From Croceibacterium segetis (GTDB lineage Bacteria > Pseudomonadota > Alphaproteobacteria > Sphingomonadales > Sphingomonadaceae), in contig NZ_JAANOZ010000001.1 in the NCBI RefSeq assembly GCF_011320115.1, forward strand, positions 124,001-188,000: a stretch of DNA of 64,000 nt, given 5' to 3'. The translations under genes and the position numbers were made by a program. Below the pieces are notes generated by a model that was given only the letters and a program-made list of their open reading frames with translations, had not been told where the DNA came from and made no database searches. Positions 27,326 through 35,397 of the stretch are shown here, piece after piece. Positions within the stretch are counted from its first letter, which is position 1. Each line of letters begins with the position of its first letter.

Positions 27326-28372
27326 ATGGCGCGCGCGTTCCCCGGTTTGGCAGTCCCGCTCGATAAGCCCCCGATGGAAGCCAGGCTGGCGAGCAGGATT
27401 CCTGAAGGCGAGGGCTGGCAGTTCGAGCCGAAATGGGATGGCTTTCGCTGCCTCGCCTTCCGCGATGGCGACGCGGTCGAGCTGATGAGCAAGTCGGGCA
27501 AGCCGCTGGCGCGCTACTTTCCCGAGATCGCCGAGGCCCTGCTGGCGCTGGATGAAGCGCGCTTCGTCCTCGACGGCGAGCTGGTGCTGCCGCTGGGCGA
27601 CGTGCTCTCGTTCGCCGCGCTGCAAATGCGGTTGCACCCGGCGGCATCGCGGATCGCGAAGCTGTCGCGCGAGACTCCGGCCCAGTTGATGCTGTTCGAC
27701 GCGCTGCAGGTGGGCGACGAGAGCCTGCTTGAAAGGCCGCTCACCGAGCGGCGCGCGGCGCTCGAGAGGTTCATGCGAAAGGCCTCGGCGCCGCGTCTGC
27801 GCCTTTCGCCGGCCACCCTCGATCCGCGCGTTGCCGCCGAGTGGTTCGAGCGCAGCGGCAAGGCGCTCGACGGTGTGGTCGTCAAGCGGCTCGACGGTCC
27901 CTACCAGCCGGGCGAGCGGGCCATGGTCAAGGTCAAGCAGCAGCGCACCGCGGATTGCGTCGTCGGGGGCTACCGCAAGGGCAAGAACGGCGTCGGCTCG
28001 CTGCTGCTCGGGCTCCGCGACAAGCACGGCAAGCTCGATTATGTGGGCTTTACCAGCTCCTTTTCGGACGAGGATCGCGCGGCGCTGGCGAAGAAGCTCG
28101 CCCGCGACGAAGGACCATCGCCGTTCACCGGCAGCTCGCCGGGCGGAGCGAGCCGATGGAGCAACGGACGCAGCACCGAGTGGGTCTCGCTGAAAGGCGA
28201 TCTCGTCGCCGAGGTGACTTACGACCAGGTCACCGGCGGCCGCTTCCGCCACGGCACCACGTTCCTGCGCTGGCGGCCCGACAAGCGGCCCGACCAGTGT
28301 ACCCGGGAGCAACTCGGGCATGAGCTGAGCCTGGCGGCGCTGGAGCAAGTCTTCGAGGGCGCCGAAGCGTGA
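27326..28372 (+). CDS. ATP-dependent DNA ligase (LigC type)
   Basis: The 348-residue ligase has the nucleotidyltransferase motif E-P-K36-W-D-G-F-R, whose lysine is adenylated, and motif IV D-G-V-V-V-K. The C-terminal OB domain ends with F-R-H-G-T-T-F-L-R-W-R-P-D-K. There is no polymerase or phosphoesterase domain and no adjacent ku gene, so it is a stand-alone LigC rather than LigD. It overlaps the exonuclease III gene by 4 nt, which suggests base-excision or gap repair rather than end joining. Confidence 0.93.
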   Translation: MARAFPGLAVPLDKPPMEARLASRIPEGEGWQFEPKWDGFRCLAFRDGDAVELMSKSGKPLARYFPEIAEALLALDEARFVLDGELVLPLGDVLSFAALQMRLHPAASRIAKLSRETPAQLMLFDALQVGDESLLERPLTERRAALERFMRKASAPRLRLSPATLDPRVAAEWFERSGKALDGVVVKRLDGPYQPGERAMVKVKQQRTADCVVGGYRKGKNGVGSLLLGLRDKHGKLDYVGFTSSFSDEDRAALAKKLARDEGPSPFTGSSPGGASRWSNGRSTEWVSLKGDLVAEVTYDQVTGGRFRHGTTFLRWRPDKRPDQCTREQLGHELSLAALEQVFEGAEA

Positions 28373-29142
28373 AGATCGCCAGCTACAACGTCAACGGCGT
28401 CAACGGCCGCCTGCCGGTGCTGCTGCGCTGGCTCGAAGGATCGCGGCCCGACATCGCCTGCCTGCAGGAGCTGAAAGCGCCCGACGAGAAGTTCCCCGAA
28501 CAGGCTATCCGCGATCTCGGCTACGACGTCGTCTGGCACGGCCAGAAGAGCTGGAACGGCGTGGCGATTCTCAGCCGCGTCGGCGAAATCCACGAGAGCC
28601 GCCGCGGACTTCCGGGCGACCCCGACGACAGCCACAGCCGCTACCTCGAGGGAGCGATCAACGGGCTCGTCGTCGCATCGATCTATCTGCCCAACGGCAA
28701 CCCGCGGCCGGGGCCGAAGTTCGATTACAAGCTCAAGTGGTTCGAGCGGCTGACGGCGCGCGCCGCCGACTTGCTCGCCTGCGGCGCGCCGGTGGTGCTG
28801 GCCGGCGACTTCAACGTCATGCCGACCGAGCAGGACGTCCACGCGCCCGAGCGCTGGCTCGACGACGCGCTGTTCGCGCCCGAGGTCCGCGCGGCGTGGT
28901 TCCGGCTGGTCGAGCAAGGCTGGACCGACGCCGTTCGCGCGCTCCATCCGGACGAGACGATCTACACCTTCTGGAAGTATTTCCGGAACGCCTTCGCCCG
29001 CAACTCCGGGCTGCGGATCGACCATTTCCTGCTCACGCCCGATCTCGCGCGCCGCCTGGTCCGCGCCGAGGTCGATCTGCAGGTGCGCGGGTGGGAAAAG
29101 ACCAGCGACCACGCGCCTGTGTGGATCGAGCTAACGGACTGA
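28369..29142 (+). CDS. xth: Exodeoxyribonuclease III (AP endonuclease)
   Basis: The 257-residue EEP-fold nuclease starts at a GTG inside the ligase stop. Catalytic elements are visible: N in S-Y-N-V-N-G (residues 5-9), E in C-L-Q-E-L-K, Y/D in the A-G-D-F-N-V-M-P-T-E-Q-D block, and the C-terminal S-D-H-A-P-V. It cleaves 5' to abasic sites and trims 3' blocks in base-excision repair. Coupling to LigC gives a two-gene unit holding the incision and sealing steps. A tRNA-Gln gene follows on the other strand. Confidence 0.95.
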   Translation: MKIASYNVNGVNGRLPVLLRWLEGSRPDIACLQELKAPDEKFPEQAIRDLGYDVVWHGQKSWNGVAILSRVGEIHESRRGLPGDPDDSHSRYLEGAINGLVVASIYLPNGNPRPGPKFDYKLKWFERLTARAADLLACGAPVVLAGDFNVMPTEQDVHAPERWLDDALFAPEVRAAWFRLVEQGWTDAVRALHPDETIYTFWKYFRNAFARNSGLRIDHFLLTPDLARRLVRAEVDLQVRGWEKTSDHAPVWIELTD

Positions 29143-29151
29143 GCGGAAGGC

Positions 29152-29226
29152 TGGCTGGGGCGGCAGGATTCGAACCTGCGCATGCCGGTACCAAAAACCG
29201 GTGCCTTACCGCTTGGCTACGCCCCA
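29152..29226 (-). tRNA. tRNA-Gln (anticodon TTG)
   Basis: The minus strand folds as a full cloverleaf. The 7-bp acceptor stem is TGGGGCG/CGCCCCA. The anticodon stem CCGGT/ACCGG encloses loop TTTTGGT with anticodon TTG, and the T arm contains GGTTCGAATCC. CCA is encoded at 29152-29154. Confidence 0.97.
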
Positions 29227-29286
29227 GCAGCGGGTGCCCCTATAGCGGGTGGCAAGAGGATGGGAAGGGCGGTCCGACCACTTCCG

Positions 29287-29347
29287 CACGCTTCGGCAAA
29301 TCCGCAAGCGTGACTCGAAAGACACGCTTCGGCAGCGTTCCGAAGCG
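29287..29347. repeat. Tandem hairpins from a duplicated 12-bp unit
   Basis: The unit CACGCTTCGGCA occurs at 29287-29298 and 29323-29334. Each copy forms a hairpin with an adjacent inverted half: a 7-bp stem 29287-29293/29305-29311, and an 8-bp stem 29325-29332/29340-29347. They lie between tRNA-Gln and the TonB receptor, and may be a receptor 5' leader element or upstream of the tRNA. Confidence 0.5.
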
Positions 29348-29418
29348 CAGCCGCGAACAAAAATTGCCCGCTTTCCCTAACAAATGTAAGAATGAGGCAA
29401 TTCCTAGGGAGGGAAAAC

Positions 29419-31674
29419 ATGAAGATTTCCGCTAGCCGCTTCGCCGGCGCATCGCTCGCCGTCCTGTCGCTGACCCTTGCCGTTCCGGCCACGGCGCAGG
29501 ACGATGCCAGCCAGGCCACTCCGACCACCGAAGCCATTCCCGGCGACCAGGCCGCTCCGGCGCAGGACGGCAATGCCATCGTGGTCTACGGCTTGCGCCG
29601 TGCCGACACGCTGCAGGACACGCCTGCGGCGATCACCGCGTTCAGCGCCGAGACCATCGCCAACGCCGGCATCGAGAAGCCGGCCGACTTCATCAACCTC
29701 ACGCCCAACGTCAACCTGGTCGAGACGCAGAACGTCGGCAACGCCTTCGTCATCATCCGCGGCATCACCCAGGCGCGCAACAGCGAGCCGTCGGTCGCGG
29801 TGGTCGTCGACGGGGTGCAGCAGGTCAATCCGGCGCAGTTCAACCAGGACCTGTTCGACATCCAGCAGATCGAAGTGCTCAAGGGCCCGCAAGGCGCGCT
29901 CTACGGCCGCAACGCGATCGGCGGCGCGATCATCATCACCACCAAGCAGCCGACCGACCAGCTGGAAGGCAGCGTCACCGTCGGGATCGACAACGGCTTC
30001 GGCTGGTACACCCACGGCGGGATCAGCGGCCCGCTGGCGAAGGGGGTCAAGTTCCGCCTCTCGGGCCTGTTCAAGGACACCGATGGCTACATCCGCAACC
30101 CGTACCTCGGCGAGGACGCCGATCCCTACAAGGATTACGCGTTGCGCGGAAACCTGCTGTTCGATCTCGGCCCCGACTGGAACCTCGACCTGAGGGCCTC
30201 GGCCGACCGCACCCGCACGCAGGGCTTCTGGTACAACATCGTCGCCGACGTGAACGACGTCAGCCTGCCGGTGCGGGTCAACAACGCCGGCATCGACAAC
30301 CGCGACACCAACAACGTCTCGGCCAAGCTCAGCTACGCCGGCGAGGGCTTCAAGATGACCTCGGTGACCTCGTACGACACGGTCAAGGAAATCATCACCG
30401 GCGACGCGTTCGACTTCCTGCCGATCAACGAGGCGTTCTGCCACGTGACGCCGTTCTGCTTCAGCGGCAACAATGACCTCAACCAGAGCCAGTACCTCAA
30501 CGTGAAGGCGTTCAGCCAGGAGCTGCGGTTCGAAAGCCCCACCTCGACCCCGCTGTTCTGGATGTTCGGCGGCTACATGATTTCGACCGACCGGTTCATT
30601 TCGACCGGCAACATGCTCGATCTCGGCAAGGGCGTGTTCCCGGTCTATCGCACGCCGACGACCAACCCCGACAACCCGCAATACTCGTTCCTGTCGGACC
30701 AGCAGAACAACTTCGCCTGGGCGGCGTTCGCCAATCTCGGCTACGAATTCAGCGACTTGTTCCGCATCGACGGCTCGCTGCGCTACGACCATGACCGGCG
30801 CAAGAACACGACCAAGACGCCCGAGGCCTGGCTCGCCTACATCAACTACATCGCCTTCCTGAACGGCGCGCCGCAGAGCCACGAGGGCGACGTACGCAGA
30901 AGGAACTTCAGCGACTGGCAGCCCAAGGTCACCGCGACCTTCACGCCGACCAAGAACCTGACGATCTACGGCGGCTACTCGCGCGGCTTCCGCTCGGGCG
31001 GCTTCAACCAGACCGGCGTCGGCGTGGTCGCCGCCAGCAGCGGCGTGGTCGGCGTCAACGACGTGTTCGAAGCCGAAACCGCCGACACCCTCGAAGCCGG
31101 CTTCAAGTCGCAGTGGTTCGACGGGTTGCTGACGCTGAACGGCGCCGCCTTCACCACCACTTCGAAGAACGGCTACTTCTTCGTCTACCTCTACGCCAAC
31201 TCGACGCAGAACCTCGGCAACGTGCCGAAGGTGCGCCTCAAGGGCATCGAGCTCGAGGCGCGGGTGGTCCCGGCCGACGATTTCCAGATCGACGCCTCGT
31301 GGGGGCTGACCGACAGCGAGATCAAGGCTTTCCCCGATCCCGCGGCGATCGGCAACGAGGCGCCCGACATCTCGCGTTCGACGATCAACGTCGGCGTGCA
31401 GTGGACGCCCGACATGGGCGGTGGGGTCTCCGGCCTGCTGCGGTGGGATTTCCGCCGCACCGGCCGGACCTGGTGGGACGTCTACAACACCACGGTGCGC
31501 AACCCGGTGAGCCTGCTCGACGTGCGCGCCGGCATCAAGACGGACGCCTGGAGCCTGACCGCATTCGCGAGCAACCTGTTCAACGAGAAGTACAACGCCG
31601 AGTTCTCGCCCGGCGGCTTCGTGTTCAAGGCCCGCCCGCGGGTCTACGGCGTGGAGGCGGGTTACCGCTTCTGA
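29419..31674 (+). CDS. TonB-dependent receptor
   Basis: The 751-residue outer-membrane protein has a signal peptide (about 1-26) and a TonB box-like A-I-V-V-Y-G-L near residue 52. A plug domain (about 65-170) carries I-E-V-L-K-G-P-Q-G-A-L-Y-G-R-N-A-I-G-G-A, and the barrel ends in the terminal-strand signature V-E-A-G-Y-R-F. The AGGGAGGG ribosome binding site fixes the ATG at 29419. It belongs to the classic FecA/CirA-like size class but has no neighbouring FecIR or siderophore genes. A 190-bp leader with tandem hairpins precedes it. The substrate is unknown. Confidence 0.95.
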   Translation: MKISASRFAGASLAVLSLTLAVPATAQDDASQATPTTEAIPGDQAAPAQDGNAIVVYGLRRADTLQDTPAAITAFSAETIANAGIEKPADFINLTPNVNLVETQNVGNAFVIIRGITQARNSEPSVAVVVDGVQQVNPAQFNQDLFDIQQIEVLKGPQGALYGRNAIGGAIIITTKQPTDQLEGSVTVGIDNGFGWYTHGGISGPLAKGVKFRLSGLFKDTDGYIRNPYLGEDADPYKDYALRGNLLFDLGPDWNLDLRASADRTRTQGFWYNIVADVNDVSLPVRVNNAGIDNRDTNNVSAKLSYAGEGFKMTSVTSYDTVKEIITGDAFDFLPINEAFCHVTPFCFSGNNDLNQSQYLNVKAFSQELRFESPTSTPLFWMFGGYMISTDRFISTGNMLDLGKGVFPVYRTPTTNPDNPQYSFLSDQQNNFAWAAFANLGYEFSDLFRIDGSLRYDHDRRKNTTKTPEAWLAYINYIAFLNGAPQSHEGDVRRRNFSDWQPKVTATFTPTKNLTIYGGYSRGFRSGGFNQTGVGVVAASSGVVGVNDVFEAETADTLEAGFKSQWFDGLLTLNGAAFTTTSKNGYFFVYLYANSTQNLGNVPKVRLKGIELEARVVPADDFQIDASWGLTDSEIKAFPDPAAIGNEAPDISRSTINVGVQWTPDMGGGVSGLLRWDFRRTGRTWWDVYNTTVRNPVSLLDVRAGIKTDAWSLTAFASNLFNEKYNAEFSPGGFVFKARPRVYGVEAGYRF

Positions 31675-31695
31675 GGAGCGGAGCGAGCGCGCCGA

Positions 31696-32565
31696 TCAGA
31701 CGTCGGCGCGCTTCCTCACCGGGTCGAACAGCGCCTTGTCGAGGGTGTCGAAATCGCTCGCCGAGTGGCGTTCGGGCAAGCCGTTCTGCGCGTTGACCAG
31801 GCGCCCGCGAATTGCCGCCGGCCGCGCGTCGATCGTCTTCACCCAGCGCGCGACGTTCTCGTACTCGTCGAGGCCGAGGAAGATGTCACAGCGGTTGTAG
31901 GCGCCGTGGTAGAGGTTGCCGAGCCACGTATAGCTGGCGATGTCGGCGATCGTGTAGTCGGCGCCGGCGAGATACTCCGTCTTGGCCAGCTGCATGTCGG
32001 CGACCGAGAACAGCCGCTTGGTCTCCATCGCGTAGCGGTCGATCGGGTACTTGTAGCGCTCGGGAGCGTAGACGTAGAAGTGGCCGAAGCCGCCGCCCAT
32101 GAACGGCGCGCTGCCCATCTGCCACATCAGCCAGCTCATCGTCTCGGCGCGCGCCGGGTTGGTCTTGGGCAGCAGGTAATCGAACTTCTCGGCCAGGTGG
32201 ACGAGGATCGCGCCGCTCTCGAACACCCGGAACGGGGTTGGCCCGCTGCGGTCGACCAGGGCGGGAATCTTCGAGTTGGGATTGATGTCGACGAACCCCG
32301 ACCAGAACTGGTTGCCTTCGAAGATCTTGATCAGCCAGGCGTCGTACTCGGCGTCGGAAAAGCCCTTCTCGAGCAGTTCCTCGAACATGATGGTCGCCTT
32401 CACGCCGTTGGGGGTGCCGAGCGAGTAGAGCTGGAACGGGTGTTTGCCGACGGGCAGCTCGTGCTCCTCGCGCGCGCCGGCGGTCGGGCGGTTGACCCCG
32501 GCGAACTGGCCGCCGTTCTCGGGATCGTATTCCCAGACTTTGGGCGGGGTGTAGACGTCGGACAT
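31696..32565 (-). CDS. yghU: Glutathione S-transferase, YghU-type disulfide-bond oxidoreductase
   Basis: The 289-residue protein (start M-S-D-V-Y-T-P-P-K-V-W) carries the YghU/Ure2-like N-terminal extension, a thioredoxin fold and an all-alpha GST domain. Diagnostic stretches are N-R-P-T-A-G, Y-S-L-G-T-P-N-G-V-K and F-V-D-I-N-P-N-S-K-I-P. YghU proteins bind two glutathiones and reduce disulfides or peroxides. A same-frame extension upstream to 32631 lacks conservation and is not used. It is convergent with the TonB receptor. Confidence 0.92.
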   Translation of the reverse strand: MSDVYTPPKVWEYDPENGGQFAGVNRPTAGAREEHELPVGKHPFQLYSLGTPNGVKATIMFEELLEKGFSDAEYDAWLIKIFEGNQFWSGFVDINPNSKIPALVDRSGPTPFRVFESGAILVHLAEKFDYLLPKTNPARAETMSWLMWQMGSAPFMGGGFGHFYVYAPERYKYPIDRYAMETKRLFSVADMQLAKTEYLAGADYTIADIASYTWLGNLYHGAYNRCDIFLGLDEYENVARWVKTIDARPAAIRGRLVNAQNGLPERHSASDFDTLDKALFDPVRKRADV

Positions 32566-32652
32566 GGGCGCGCTCCTCGATCGTTGAACTTCGGCTGCGG
32601 TCCAAATGGCGGGAGCCGGGGTTGCGGGCAAGGGAGAGAATGTTTGCGGCGG

Positions 32653-33837
32653 CTAATTTCGGTTCGCCGCCGCGATCCGCCACGCCAGCAGCCCCGCCAG
32701 TGCCGCGAAGCCGGCGCCGGTCAGGAACGTCGCTCCCGCGCCTTGCCAATCCCACAGGACGCCGGCGAGTACGCTGGCGACGAGCGCCGCCACGCCGGTC
32801 GCCAGGTTGAAGATGCCGAACGCCGACCCGCGAAGCTCGGCCGGAGCGTGCTCGGCCACCAGCTTCGCCAGCAGCCCCTGGCTCAGCGCCATGTGCGCTC
32901 CCCACAGCGCGATGCCGACGAACGCGCCGACCGCGGTGGCCGCCGACGCAAGCGCCAGGTCAGCCGCGATCAGGCAGGTGAGGCCTACCAGCAGCAGGCG
33001 CCGCGGCGGCGAGCGGTCCGCCCAGACACCCGCGGGATAGGAACCGAGCGCGTAGACCGCGTTCATCACCACGAGCACCAGAGGCGCCCACATCAGCGGC
33101 AATCCGACGGCGCTGGCCTTGAGGATCAGGAACGCTTCGCTGAAGCGGGCGAGCATGAACACGACGGCGAGTCCGATCACCTGCCAGAAATCGCCCGGAA
33201 GGCGCTTGAGTTCGGACAGGTGCAGGGGGACTTGCGGCGCTTTCGATGGCGGCGTGGCGCGGTCCTCGACGCCCACCAGCACGCACACGACCGCCAGCAG
33301 CGCGGGGACCGAGGCGATCCAGAAGACCAGCCGCATGTTGTCGGCGAACGCGGCCATCAGGCCGATCGCCGCCAGCGGGCCGAAGAACGCGCCGGCGGTG
33401 TCGAGCGCCTGGCGCAGGCCGAACGCGCGGCCGCGCATCTCGGGCGGGGTGACATCGGCGACCAGGGCGTCGCGCGGAGCTCCGCGCAGGCCCTTGCCGA
33501 TCCTGTCGGCGAAGCGCGCCGCGAATACCGTCGTCGCGCTGGTCGCCAGCGGGAACAGCGGCTTCGACAGCGCCGCGAGCCCGTAACCGAGAAGGACCAG
33601 CGGCTTGCGCCGGCCGAGGCGGTCGGAAATGTAGCCGGAGAACATCTTGGTCACGCTGGCAACGGCTTCCGCCACGCCGTCGATCAGACCCACAGTGGCG
33701 GCCGTGGCGCCGAGCGACACGGTCAGGAACAGGGGCAGCAGCGCGTGGATGCTCTCCGACGAGGCATCCATGAACAGGCTGACCAGGCCGAGCGCCCAGA
33801 CGGTGCGCGGAAGACGGGCGGCTGGGTCGCGCATCAT
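32653..33837 (-). CDS. MFS transporter
   Basis: The 394-residue protein has 12 predicted transmembrane helices. The family loop S-D-R-L-G-R-R-K-P is near residue 72 and a second R-I-G-K-G-L-R-G-A-P-R-D-A motif is near 113. The latter is typical of a small bacterial MFS group of unknown substrate, sometimes annotated as drug efflux. I start at the M-M pair (33837); an upstream alternative at 33873 would bring it within 27 bp of the divergent topoisomerase start. Confidence 0.88.
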   Translation of the reverse strand: MMRDPAARLPRTVWALGLVSLFMDASSESIHALLPLFLTVSLGATAATVGLIDGVAEAVASVTKMFSGYISDRLGRRKPLVLLGYGLAALSKPLFPLATSATTVFAARFADRIGKGLRGAPRDALVADVTPPEMRGRAFGLRQALDTAGAFFGPLAAIGLMAAFADNMRLVFWIASVPALLAVVCVLVGVEDRATPPSKAPQVPLHLSELKRLPGDFWQVIGLAVVFMLARFSEAFLILKASAVGLPLMWAPLVLVVMNAVYALGSYPAGVWADRSPPRRLLLVGLTCLIAADLALASAATAVGAFVGIALWGAHMALSQGLLAKLVAEHAPAELRGSAFGIFNLATGVAALVASVLAGVLWDWQGAGATFLTGAGFAALAGLLAWRIAAANRN

Positions 33838-33899
33838 GGTCCAGCGGTTGGCGGCAATTGTCTGGAACCGCAAGGCCTTGCGGTCCGTTCCGCGCTCCC

Positions 33900-34916
33900 A
33901 TGGCGACCCGCGCTCCCAAGCTGACCCATGTCGACGACGGCCAGCCTGGGATTTCCCGCAAGAAGTCGGGGCGCGGCTGGGCCTATTTCGATCCCGACGG
34001 CAAGCGCATCACCGACCGCGCCGAGATCGACCGGCTGAACGCTATCGCGCTGCCGCCGGCCTATACCGACGCGTGGTTCTGCCTCGATCCGAACGGCCAC
34101 ATCCTCGCCACCGGCATCGACGACAGGGGCCGCAAGCAATACCGCTATCACCCCGATTACCGCTCCCGCCAGGAAGCCGAGAAGTTCGACGGGTGCGCAG
34201 AGTTCGGGCGACTGCTGCCGAAGCTGCGCAAGCGGGTCGAGAAGGACCTCGCCGGCACCCACCTCAGCCGGGAGCGGGCGATCGCCAGCGTTGTGCGCCT
34301 GCTCGATCTCGGCGTGGTCCGCGTCGGCAACGAGAGTTACGCCAAGGCGAACAAGAGTTTCGGCGCAACCACGCTGCGCATGCGGCACGTCAGCGTCTCG
34401 GGGAGGACGGTAAAGCTACGCTTCAAGGCCAAGTCGGGCAAGCTGGCCGAAGTCGCGGTAACCGACCGCCGCCTCGCCCACTTCGTGCGCAAGATGGAGG
34501 ACCTGCCCGGCCAGCACCTCTTCCAGTACGTAGGCGACGACGATGAGGTGCACTCGGTCGGCTCCGCCGAGGTCAACGACTACCTTTGCGAAACGATGGG
34601 CGAGCACTTCACCGCCAAGAACTTCCGCACCTGGCATGCCAGCGCAATCGCCTTCGGCCTGCTCGCGCATGCGGAGGGGCAGCTGACGCTCAAGGCGCTG
34701 ATGGAAGACGTGAGCGAACGGCTCGGCAACACCCCCGCCATCGCCCGCAAGAGCTATGTCCACCCGGCGGTGGTGGCGCTGGTCGAGCGCCAGGCGAAGT
34801 GGCGCAAGGCGCTCAAGCTGCCGCGCAAGACCAGGTGGCTGAGCCGCGAGGAGCGCGGATTGCTCGAGTTGCTCGAGCATGGTCCCGGCGCAGCCAGGCT
34901 GCTGGCCGCAGGATGA
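33900..34916 (+). CDS. DNA topoisomerase IB (poxvirus/bacterial type)
   Basis: The 338-residue enzyme relaxes supercoils through a 3'-phosphotyrosine. Catalytic elements are intact: R near 142 (V-R-V-G-N-E), the K in F-K-A-K-S-G-K near 179, R243 in N-F-R-T-W-H-A, and tyrosine Y286 in A-R-K-S-Y-V-H-P. The N-terminal G-R-G-W-x-Y-F-D-P-D-G and Y-R-Y-H-P elements are typical. I choose the ATG at 33900; 14 upstream codons in the same frame have no homologous look. The enzyme is accessory and often found with stress or repair genes. Confidence 0.95.
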   Translation: MATRAPKLTHVDDGQPGISRKKSGRGWAYFDPDGKRITDRAEIDRLNAIALPPAYTDAWFCLDPNGHILATGIDDRGRKQYRYHPDYRSRQEAEKFDGCAEFGRLLPKLRKRVEKDLAGTHLSRERAIASVVRLLDLGVVRVGNESYAKANKSFGATTLRMRHVSVSGRTVKLRFKAKSGKLAEVAVTDRRLAHFVRKMEDLPGQHLFQYVGDDDEVHSVGSAEVNDYLCETMGEHFTAKNFRTWHASAIAFGLLAHAEGQLTLKALMEDVSERLGNTPAIARKSYVHPAVVALVERQAKWRKALKLPRKTRWLSREERGLLELLEHGPGAARLLAAG

Positions 34917-34930
34917 TGCGGCGGGCCGAA

Positions 34931-34958
34931 GGAACCCGAGGAACCCCTCAGGAGTTTC
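34931..34958 (+). promoter_or_regulatory. Candidate EcfG-type promoter of the response regulator
   Basis: GGAAC at 34931-34935 is followed after 17 bp by AGTTTC. The EcfG consensus is GGAAC-N16/17-CGTT, so the -10 has three of four matches. It lies 41 bp upstream of the response regulator ATG. Confidence 0.4.
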
Positions 34959-34998
34959 TCAGCTGACTGTCTCTCTAACCACACGATTCGTTAATCTT

Positions 34999-35397
34999 AT
35001 GTCCGCCCGAATTCTGATCGTCGAAGACGAAATGCTGGTAGCCCTGGAGCTGCAATCGATCCTGCGCGAGCTCGGCCACGAAACGGTCGGGATCGCTCCC
35101 GACCTGCCGACGGCGCAGGGTTACTTCAACCAGGAAATCGATCTCGCGCTCATCGACCTCAATCTGCGGGACGGCCTGACCGGGCCGGAAATCGGCGCAA
35201 CGCTGGGTTCCAGCGGCGTGACGGTGCTGTTCGTGACGGCGAATCCCCGCCTGCTCGGCAAGGGCATTGCCGGGGCGGTCGGGGTCATCACCAAGCCCAC
35301 CGACGAGGAAATGGTCTGTTCGGCCGTCAGCTATGCGCTGGCGGTGCGCAGCGGCAGCCCGGCCAAGGCTCCGCCCTACTTGCGCCTATTCGGCTGA
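34999..35397 (+). CDS. Single-domain response regulator
   Basis: The 132-residue receiver-only protein has the acidic pair E9-D10, phospho-acceptor D53 in A-L-I-D-L-N-L-R-D-G, T80 in L-F-V-T-A and K99 in I-T-K-P. The V-L-F-V-T-A-N-P stretch resembles the FAT GUY receiver group (Sphingomonas SdrG type) that works with HRXXN kinases, although the F-A-T-G core is altered. It has no output domain. Its 3' end overlaps the HRXXN kinase gene by 12 bp, and the two probably form a signalling pair. No clear ribosome binding site precedes the ATG. Confidence 0.9.
   Translation: MSARILIVEDEMLVALELQSILRELGHETVGIAPDLPTAQGYFNQEIDLALIDLNLRDGLTGPEIGATLGSSGVTVLFVTANPRLLGKGIAGAVGVITKPTDEEMVCSAVSYALAVRSGSPAKAPPYLRLFG

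Noticed and set aside
27326-28372. LigD-type non-homologous end-joining ligase
   Set aside because: No polymerase or phosphoesterase domain and no ku gene in the window; the 348-residue length fits stand-alone LigC.
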